NCBI GenBank assembly: GCA_946537565.1
Contig: CAMNFW010000091.1
Location: 1 to 7,960 of the forward strand
From: an uncultured Ruminococcus sp.
Lineage (GTDB): Bacteria > Bacillota > Clostridia > Oscillospirales > Ruminococcaceae
DNA length: 7,960 nucleotides
Direction: 5' to 3'
Shown here: piece by piece, positions 1 to 5,030 of the stretch
Numbering within the stretch: the first letter of the stretch is position 1
Layout of the letters: each line of letters opens with the position of its first letter
Translations under genes and position numbers: made by a program
The notes under the pieces: model-generated
Seen by the model: only the letters and a program-made list of their open reading frames with translations
The model's database searches: none
What the model was told of the DNA's origin: nothing

Positions 1-889
1 TGAAATACCAGCCGTAACGGGCGATTTTGCCGTTAACAGTTTCTTCGGAGGTGAAAGTATTGTAAACATCAGCAACTGTAATACCGGGGACAGCTTTAAG
101 CTGTTCTGAGAAGGAATCCATGATAAGCTTTAATTCAGGAAGGAGCTGATCGAGGGCTTCTTTTTTGCTGCCGGTGAAAGCAGCGGCATAATAATCCTGA
201 TTATACTGCATGGGATTATATATAGTCTGAACGATGACCTGAGCGTCCGGATTTATTTCCTTGATCTGGGCAACAGCCTGCTGGATATTAGGGATCACCT
301 GAAGTTCGATAAGTCTGGTATATTTTTCATAGTTTTTGTTATTTGAGGTGAAGCGGATATTTTTAGAGAGCTTGTCGATCTCATCAAGAAGGGTGAGCTT
401 GTGGGCGGTGGTAGAAGCAAATTCCTTGAGCTTATCAGTATCCAGCATCTGAAGAACAGTGCGTAGGCTGGGCTCATCAGGAATATCAGCTGATGTATAG
501 CCGTCGGCGAGGGAATTTGTATTGGAAGCAATGGTAAGCAGACCCTTTGAAGCAAATTGAATTATATCATTTCCGCCGATAGAGATTATGACATAATCAG
601 CATTTTTGATAGCATTATACTGGTCGGTGTTAATTGTGCTGAGCAAGTTTATAAGGTCGATAGAGTTGTCACCGGAAACAGCATAGTTTTCAACACTGCC
701 GCCAATATAGTCAGCGATGATCTCACCGTAGTTATATTCATTGGCATCAAGACCGTAGCCGGCAGCGATGCTGTCGCCTAAAACAATGATATTTTTTCCG
801 TTTCCATAGCTTTCAGCAGATGCGCTTACAGCACCAAAGGAGCCGAAGGCAATAGCGGAAGCCATCAGAGAAGATATTATTTTTTTCAT
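1..889 (-). CDS. Secreted SGNH/GDSL-family hydrolase (C-terminus off the window)
   Basis: The reading frame is open from the ATG at 889 to the left edge (296 residues seen). Residues 1-25 form a signal peptide (MKK, hydrophobic core, cleavage after ASA), so the product is exported. SGNH hydrolase blocks are visible: block I LGDSIAAGYGL with the nucleophile Ser40, block II with Gly73 in AVSGDNS, and block III SIGGNDI with Asn107 in the GGND at 105-108. The family's catalytic Asp/His block (DxxH) normally lies near the C-terminus and would fall beyond the edge, so it cannot be checked. The family contains esterases, lipases and carbohydrate deacetylases; the substrate here is unknown. The start is fixed by an AGGAGG site 7 nt upstream. 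A perfect-consensus sigma-A promoter drives the gene, divergent from the lipoprotein operon. The family is clear; the function within it is open. Confidence 0.92.
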   Translation of the reverse strand, partial: MKKIISSLMASAIAFGSFGAVSASAESYGNGKNIIVLGDSIAAGYGLDANEYNYGEIIADYIGGSVENYAVSGDNSIDLINLLSTINTDQYNAIKNADYVIISIGGNDIIQFASKGLLTIASNTNSLADGYTSADIPDEPSLRTVLQMLDTDKLKEFASTTAHKLTLLDEIDKLSKNIRFTSNNKNYEKYTRLIELQVIPNIQQAVAQIKEINPDAQVIVQTIYNPMQYNQDYYAAAFTGSKKEALDQLLPELKLIMDSFSEQLKAVPGITVADVYNTFTSEETVNGKIARYGWYF

Positions 890-896
890 GATTATT

Positions 897-902
897 CCTC
901 CT
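897..902 (-). promoter_or_regulatory. Ribosome binding site of the GDSL hydrolase
   Basis: A perfect AGGAGG on the minus strand lies 7 nt before the ATG at 889. It fixes the start of the hydrolase and supports the signal-peptide reading. Confidence 0.88.
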
Positions 903-914
903 GAAAAAATTTGT

Positions 915-935
915 TTGTCCGGATTATAAGGACAA
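915..935. repeat. Inverted repeat over the hydrolase transcription start
   Basis: TTGTCC (915-920) and GGACAA (930-935) are exact 6-nt inverted arms separated by 9 nt. They lie directly downstream of the minus-strand -10 box. The position fits an operator or a small 5' hairpin in the transcript. No regulator was identified, and short repeats of this size can occur by chance. Confidence 0.45.
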
Positions 936-947
936 GTTAATTATATC
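926..947 (-). repeat. Promoter-start block shared with the divergent promoter, minus copy
   Basis: Read on the minus strand, GATATAATTAAC (947-936) is followed after 1 nt by TGTCCTTAT (934-926). The plus-strand lipoprotein promoter carries the same 12-mer and the same 9-mer, separated by 2 nt. The block spans the -10 box and the predicted start of transcription. Confidence 0.8.
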
Positions 948-968
948 GTAAAATGACCGTCATGTCAA
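940..968 (-). promoter_or_regulatory. Sigma-A promoter of the GDSL hydrolase
   Basis: On the minus strand TTGACA (963-968) and TATAAT (940-945) are separated by exactly 17 nt, a perfect match to the housekeeping consensus. The DNA upstream of the -35 is A/T-rich. Transcription should begin near 933-934, giving a leader of about 45 nt. The spacer contains the palindrome ATGAC-C-GTCAT (953-963), and an inverted repeat (915-935) covers the predicted start. Both could be repressor sites, which would fit so strong a core promoter; this is inference. Confidence 0.85.
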
Positions 969-1131
969 GAGCATGGAAATTAATTCATTTACAAATAAAG
1001 CTGCCGGAAAAATGTAAAGTTTTGTAAGAGCAGCGGCTTAGAATTGGGTATTAAACTGTGATTTCTGGCTTTTGACTTCTAATTGCACAGATTTATGAAG
1101 AAAAAAGATATTACTTTCTACATTGGAGATA

Positions 1132-1160
1132 TTGAAAAAACAGAATAATAATGATATAAT
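1132..1160 (+). promoter_or_regulatory. Extended -10 sigma-A promoter of the lipoprotein operon
   Basis: TTGAAA (1132-1137) and TATAAT (1155-1160) are separated by 17 nt, with a TGA directly before the -10 box forming an extended -10 element. Transcription should start near 1167, giving a leader of about 50 nt before the first lipoprotein. No promoter of similar quality was seen between the three lipoprotein genes, so it probably serves all of them. Confidence 0.82.
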
Positions 1161-1175
1161 TAACAGTGTCCTTAT
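1153..1175 (+). repeat. Promoter-start block shared with the divergent promoter, plus copy
   Basis: GATATAATTAAC (1153-1164) is followed by AG and then TGTCCTTAT (1167-1175). The block matches the hydrolase promoter on the other strand except for the 1-2 nt between the two identical parts. TGTCCTTAT starts at the predicted first transcribed base, so both messages would begin with nearly the same RNA sequence. Confidence 0.8.
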
Positions 1176-1218
1176 TATTAATTGAATTATGCTGCCAGAT
1201 ATATCGGAAAGGGGAAAA

Positions 1219-1926
1219 ATGAAAATGAAGAGTTTCAAAGCAGTCTCCGCAGCTGTGATCTGTGTGCTGATGACCTTTGCTTCCTGCGGAAATCAGTCTG
1301 AAGATGCAGCAGAGCCAACTACAGAAAAAACTGTAAGAGTTGCCTCTACTCCGATAGATGAGCAGATCATAGGAATATGGTCGAACGGTACAAGCGGATA
1401 TGAGTTTACCAGCGATCATGATGTTTCACTGATAATGGATTATTCCTCACTTGTAAAGTTTAATGCAGACGGTTCAGTTACCGTTAACGGTACTGTGATC
1501 CCGAAGGAGGATGTTACTGCCGAGGGCAACACTGTAAGTATCGTGCATAAGTATGAGGAATTTGACGAGCCGGTGGACGTAATGGAACTGGAAAAGCTCA
1601 GCAGCTCCGGCAGTGGATTTGACGGTGAATATCTTTTTACCGGCGGAGATTATAAGGCTGCTGTTGCAGTAAGTCTTGGTGTGGAAGCAGATTCCATAAC
1701 TTTAAAGGGCAAGGTGGACGGTGACAGTTTTATACTGACAGCTGAAGCCTTCTGCAAGTTCGAGACCAATAACGGTGTGCTGGAGTTATTCGGAGAAGAC
1801 ATGAATTATGTTGATTCAAATGCCACATCTGTAAAGTATACCTATTCAATTGACGGTGATGAGCTAAAGCTGACCTATGAGGATTTAGGCACAGAGGTTT
1901 ATCAGCGTCAGAAGCAGGAAGGCTGA
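1219..1926 (+). CDS. Lipoprotein with two-repeat G-x-W/Y fold, first of three paralogues
   Basis: A 235-residue exported lipoprotein of unknown function. Residues 1-22 are a signal peptide ending in FAS, with the lipid-modified cysteine expected at Cys23; the Phe at -3 departs from the usual Leu. A short Glu/Thr linker (about 24-45) leads into two similar modules. The first runs from GIW (52-54) through a hydrophobic strand and FNADG to MELEKL (122-127). The second runs from DGEY (135-138) to the C-terminal DGDELKLTY. The pattern resembles small lipocalin-like or G-x-W beta-sheet domains, but I recognise no named family. The chosen ATG at 1219 follows AAAGGGG (1208-1214) by 4 nt; the in-frame ATG at 1225 has more usual spacing and is possible. 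The next gene starts 4 nt after the stop, so translation is probably coupled. Confidence 0.88.
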   Translation: MKMKSFKAVSAAVICVLMTFASCGNQSEDAAEPTTEKTVRVASTPIDEQIIGIWSNGTSGYEFTSDHDVSLIMDYSSLVKFNADGSVTVNGTVIPKEDVTAEGNTVSIVHKYEEFDEPVDVMELEKLSSSGSGFDGEYLFTGGDYKAAVAVSLGVEADSITLKGKVDGDSFILTAEAFCKFETNNGVLELFGEDMNYVDSNATSVKYTYSIDGDELKLTYEDLGTEVYQRQKQEG

Positions 1927-1930
1927 GTGA

Positions 1931-2671
1931 ATGAAAAGAATAATTAGTTCATTTGTTATATTGACCGCAGCGGTATCTCTTGTGTCCTGCGGAAAGAAAC
2001 AGGCATCATACAGCGAAAAGGCTGTCGTTCCTACAGAAATTGCCACAGAGCCTTCTACTGAACCTACAACTGTTCAGCTGCATGAAAAGCATGATTATGA
2101 GCAGGGGATACTCAAAGGCACCTGGAGCAGTCCATATATGGATCTGGAGATCGTTGATGACACTAACGTCAGCATAATCTGGGACATAACAGATGTATTG
2201 TTCTTCACTAATGACGGCGGCTGCATGATAGACGGAGAGACTTACAGTCCGGACGAGGTAGCTTCAGACGGCTCTGAGATCAAGGTTTTAAGCCATGAAA
2301 ATACCGGCGAAGATGAAAGCGTGCTGCTGTGCATGAAGAGGATAGATGAAACAGAGGGCGAAGGTCTTGACGGAGAGTATATCCTTGAAGAATGTGAACT
2401 GCTGAGCTATTTCGCATATGACGAGACACAGGATATAGATATGCCGGAAATGCGTATACTGGTTTCCGGTGAGCTGTGCGATCTTAAATATAAGGATATA
2501 GTTAATTATTCACAAAATGGTGATGAGGTAACTCTCACAGGAAAGTATATAGACTATGCCGGATTTGAAGACGGGGCTGTTCTGAGCTTTGTAATGGAAG
2601 GCGATGTCTGCACACTTTATTACGGCGGAGTCGGGGAGACTCTTGAATTTACTAAAAACAGCGGAAATTGA
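1931..2671 (+). CDS. Lipoprotein with two-repeat G-x-W/Y fold, second of three paralogues
   Basis: A 246-residue exported lipoprotein related to its two neighbours. The signal peptide ends in a good lipobox, LVSC, with the modified cysteine at Cys20. A Pro/Thr/Glu linker (about 28-50) follows. Module 1 begins at GTW (63-65), has the hydrophobic stretch NVSIIWDITDVLFF and the turn NDGG, and ends near MKRI (135-138). Module 2 starts at DGEY (147-150) and ends with EGDVCTLYYGGVGETLEF. The landmarks and their spacing match the first lipoprotein, although overall residue identity looks low, so this is an old duplication. The start is set by AGGAAGG about 8 nt upstream, inside the end of the preceding gene. 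Function is unknown; its location is the outer face of the membrane. Confidence 0.9.
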   Translation: MKRIISSFVILTAAVSLVSCGKKQASYSEKAVVPTEIATEPSTEPTTVQLHEKHDYEQGILKGTWSSPYMDLEIVDDTNVSIIWDITDVLFFTNDGGCMIDGETYSPDEVASDGSEIKVLSHENTGEDESVLLCMKRIDETEGEGLDGEYILEECELLSYFAYDETQDIDMPEMRILVSGELCDLKYKDIVNYSQNGDEVTLTGKYIDYAGFEDGAVLSFVMEGDVCTLYYGGVGETLEFTKNSGN

Positions 2672-2701
2672 TCTGCTGAAATTATATAAGGAGAATAAAT
2701 T

Positions 2702-3619
2702 ATGAAAAGATTATTTGCTGTACTTGCAGCCTGCATGACAATTACTTGTGCATTTGCATCCTGCGGAAAAAATTCACAGAGTGAATCAACAAAGCAGGCA
2801 GAGGAGACTACTGCTGCTGCTGATACAACCACAGAGGAAGCTGCTGAGGAAACTACAGAGGCTGCTACTGAGGAGGAGACTACAGAGGCTGAAACTACTG
2901 CTGCTTCTGATGAAGATGATGAGGCTGCTGATTTAATCAGCGGACTTGAGGAAGAGCTTGAAGATCTGGAAGATGAAGGATCCGGAGAAGTAGCTGGTGA
3001 ATTTGCTGACAGCTATTCAAATATCTCAAAAATAGTTTCTGACAGCTACAAGGGCTCTGACGATATTACTGGTGTATGGTATTCTGACGAAATGGAATGT
3101 GCGCTGAGCTTTACAGATTCTAAGGTTCTTGGCATCATGGTAGATATTTCAGAAGAGATGTGGTATGATGAGAAGGGCGTAGTTCATTTTGTTGGTCAGG
3201 ATGACGAAAGCATGGCTGATTACTGCAAATATGACGGTTCAACACTTCAGTTCCTGATCGACGTTGATGATGTAGAATCTGATATGATGACTCTTAAGCG
3301 TAAGGGTGATGCTGATCCTAACAGTGCTTATGGTATGTACGAAATGGTAAGCGGTATGTTCTATGATCAGCAGGTTGCTAACTATTCAGCTCTGGCAGAA
3401 TCACCTGAGATCGATGCAATTCTTGGTAATGAGTCATTGATCATTTTAATCAATGTAGGCTCTTATACTATCGACGGAAGCAGGGTAGTATTTGATAAGG
3501 ATGCAGCTGCAATGCTGGAGCTTTCCGAGGAAGATGCGTACATGGATTTCGAGGTTAAGGGAAATACTCTTACACTTGATGACGGCGGAGATGTTATCAC
3601 TTTAAGCAAAGTAAACTGA
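2702..3619 (+). CDS. Lipoprotein with long Thr/Glu/Ala linker, third of three paralogues
   Basis: A 305-residue exported lipoprotein. The signal peptide ends in FASC with the modified cysteine at Cys21. It differs from its two upstream relatives in an unusually long, acidic low-complexity linker (about 30-98): a Thr/Glu/Ala tract (31-69) followed by an acidic Glu/Asp/Leu stretch that may be helical. The folded part repeats the family plan: GVW (124-126), hydrophobic strand, MMTLKRK ending module 1 (195-201), YGMY (210-213, in place of DGEY) opening module 2, and a C-terminal KGNTLTLDDGGDVITL. The linker could carry the domain outward through the cell wall and may be O-glycosylated; both are inference. 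AAGGAG at 2688-2693 sets the start. The 30-nt gap and shared strand place it in the same operon, and a strong terminator follows. Confidence 0.9.
   Translation: MKRLFAVLAACMTITCAFASCGKNSQSESTKQAEETTAAADTTTEEAAEETTEAATEEETTEAETTAASDEDDEAADLISGLEEELEDLEDEGSGEVAGEFADSYSNISKIVSDSYKGSDDITGVWYSDEMECALSFTDSKVLGIMVDISEEMWYDEKGVVHFVGQDDESMADYCKYDGSTLQFLIDVDDVESDMMTLKRKGDADPNSAYGMYEMVSGMFYDQQVANYSALAESPEIDAILGNESLIILINVGSYTIDGSRVVFDKDAAAMLELSEEDAYMDFEVKGNTLTLDDGGDVITLSKVN
2792..2908 (+). repeat. Low-complexity Thr/Glu/Ala coding tract with 27-nt period direct repeat
   Basis: This part of the third lipoprotein gene is built from degenerate GAGGAGACTAC and GCTGCT units coding for EETT and EA runs. The 13-mer ACTACAGAGGCTG occurs exactly at 2852-2864 and 2879-2891, 27 nt apart, which keeps the frame. 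The structure suggests growth by slippage or unequal exchange, so linker length may vary between strains. Confidence 0.75.
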
Positions 3620-3667
3620 AAATAAAAAATCAAGCCTGCGGTTCAATAAGAATCGCAGGCTGTTTTT
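3620..3667. terminator. Bidirectional intrinsic terminator between convergent operons
   Basis: The 12-nt arms at 3633-3644 and 3650-3661 pair around an AATAA loop, with one G-T position that is a wobble in the plus transcript. On the plus strand TTTTT follows (3663-3667). On the minus strand the A-rich stretch 3620-3629 supplies the T-tract. It therefore ends both the lipoprotein operon and the LRR operon. The plus-side T-run overlaps the stop codon of the minus-strand gene (3666-3668). Confidence 0.9.
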
Positions 3668-5030
3668 ATTTGTCTGAATCGTCATCAACGATTTTTTGGT
3701 AATTATCTTCCTCTTCCTTTTCCTTTGCCATTTTTTCTTCTTTTTTTGCGGAGGAGGACTTGCCTTTTCGGCTCTTTGCCATAAGCAGAACTGCAAATAC
3801 AGCAGCGAGTATTATTAATCCGGCAGCAATGACGATGAAGGCAGTTTTTTTCAGATTTTTGTCAATACAGGAGTAGCTGATCTTACTGCTCTTTGCATAT
3901 TTTTCGCCGGCGGAGCCTGAAAATACGCTCATTTTGAAATCCACATATTTATTATACTCACCGGTCTCAGAATCCTCAGAAAAACCAAAGGCATTGTCTC
4001 CGATAGAAGTTACAGTTTTGGGGATACTAACCTGTTTCAGGTTTCCGCAGGAGAGGAATGCACCCATGCCGATGTCCTTTACACCCTCCGGGATAATAAC
4101 TCTTTCCAGTGCCTGACAGTTATAGAAAGCACCCTCGCCGATAGATTCGACGGTAGTAGGAATATCCAGTGTTTCAAGGGAAATGCAATATTTGAATGCG
4201 ATAGGAGCGATAGTAGCAACACCCTGAGCCATATCAATTTTTTTAAGCTTTCCGCAGTAGCCGAAAGCGTCCTCACCGATATAGCTGACGGAGGAGGGGA
4301 GAAATACATTCTCAATATTCTCGCAGAGTGAAAATGCACCTGGTTCAATGGATTTAACTGAATCCAGAACATAGACATCTCCGGACAGGGAGGCGGAAGC
4401 TCTGTAGATGTTAGCTTTGCTGGAATTGTAGAGTATGCCGTCCTCGAAGGTAAAGGCAGCAACACCGTCAGTGTCGATATTTTCAATGGATTTGCACTCA
4501 GCGAAAGCCATGGCGCCGATTCTGGACAATCCGTCTGGAAGAGAAATTTCCTTAAGGGCAGCGCAGCCGAAAAATGCGTAAGAACCAATAGTCTTCATAT
4601 TATCCGGCAGAAAAACATCAGTCAGATTAATACAGCTCATGAACATACCGCTGGGCAGATCTGTGATATTGCTGTGGATATTTACCTTTTTCAGGGAAGT
4701 GCAGCCGGCAAAAGCATTAGTACCTATAGATTTTATAGTTTCAGGGATTTCCAGTTCGGAGATGTAATTGCAGCCGGAGAAAGCCATATCACCGATAGCA
4801 GTAACTGCATAGCCGTTTCTTAGTTCTGGAATCGCAGATATAATAGCAGTTGGATCGCAGGCTGTGATAGTGTACGAACCATTGACCAGCTCATAAGTAA
4901 ATGTACCGTCTGTAAGCTCCTCTTCCGGACCTTCGAGTTCGTTTACGGCGTATGAACCTAAAGGAACTGCACACAAGGTCAGAACTGCACAGGCAGCGGA
5001 GACGATAAGTTTTTTAATTGCTCTCATCAT
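3666..5030 (-). CDS. Membrane-tethered BspA-like LRR_5 surface protein (second gene of pair)
   Basis: A 454-residue exported protein. Residues 1-28 are a signal peptide (cleavage after SYA). An N-terminal cap, FTYELVNGSYTITACDP, leads into eleven leucine-rich repeats of the LRR_5/BspA type (about 75-350), each about 23 residues with the pattern SIG-x-x-AF-x-x-C-x-x-L. Between the fifth and sixth repeats lies an insertion with DGILYN (197-202). A capping segment (DNAFGF to KYAKSS) precedes a single transmembrane helix (about 396-418) and a Lys/Glu-rich tail, so the repeats face outside and the tail is cytoplasmic. LRR_5 proteins are often adhesins or binding scaffolds; no ligand can be named. 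The start at 5030 (or the adjacent ATG at 5027) overlaps the end of the upstream LRR gene by 14-17 nt and follows GGTGATC, suggesting translational coupling. Confidence 0.92.
   Translation of the reverse strand: MMRAIKKLIVSAACAVLTLCAVPLGSYAVNELEGPEEELTDGTFTYELVNGSYTITACDPTAIISAIPELRNGYAVTAIGDMAFSGCNYISELEIPETIKSIGTNAFAGCTSLKKVNIHSNITDLPSGMFMSCINLTDVFLPDNMKTIGSYAFFGCAALKEISLPDGLSRIGAMAFAECKSIENIDTDGVAAFTFEDGILYNSSKANIYRASASLSGDVYVLDSVKSIEPGAFSLCENIENVFLPSSVSYIGEDAFGYCGKLKKIDMAQGVATIAPIAFKYCISLETLDIPTTVESIGEGAFYNCQALERVIIPEGVKDIGMGAFLSCGNLKQVSIPKTVTSIGDNAFGFSEDSETGEYNKYVDFKMSVFSGSAGEKYAKSSKISYSCIDKNLKKTAFIVIAAGLIILAAVFAVLLMAKSRKGKSSSAKKEEKMAKEKEEEDNYQKIVDDDSDK

Larger units (their letters stand above)
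890..1218. other. Divergent intergenic region between hydrolase and lipoprotein operon
   Basis: This 329-bp stretch has no credible gene. It holds two back-to-back sigma-A promoters at its ends. The middle (about 970-1130) is A/T-rich and contains loose inverted pairs such as TTACAAA (989-995) with TTTGTAA (1021-1027), for which I see no clear function. I found no riboswitch or small RNA in it that I could support. Confidence 0.7.

Noticed and set aside
557..781. Plus-strand frame of 74 codons opposite the hydrolase
   Set aside because: It is antisense to conserved SGNH motifs, with no start signals.
1111..1419. Minus-strand frame of 102 codons crossing the lipoprotein start
   Set aside because: It overlaps the promoter and signal peptide of the lipoprotein gene and has no ribosome binding site or domain.
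4079..4588. Open frame of 169 codons on the minus strand
   Set aside because: It lies inside the second LRR gene in another frame; the Leu/Pro/Ser-rich product is a shadow of the repeat coding.
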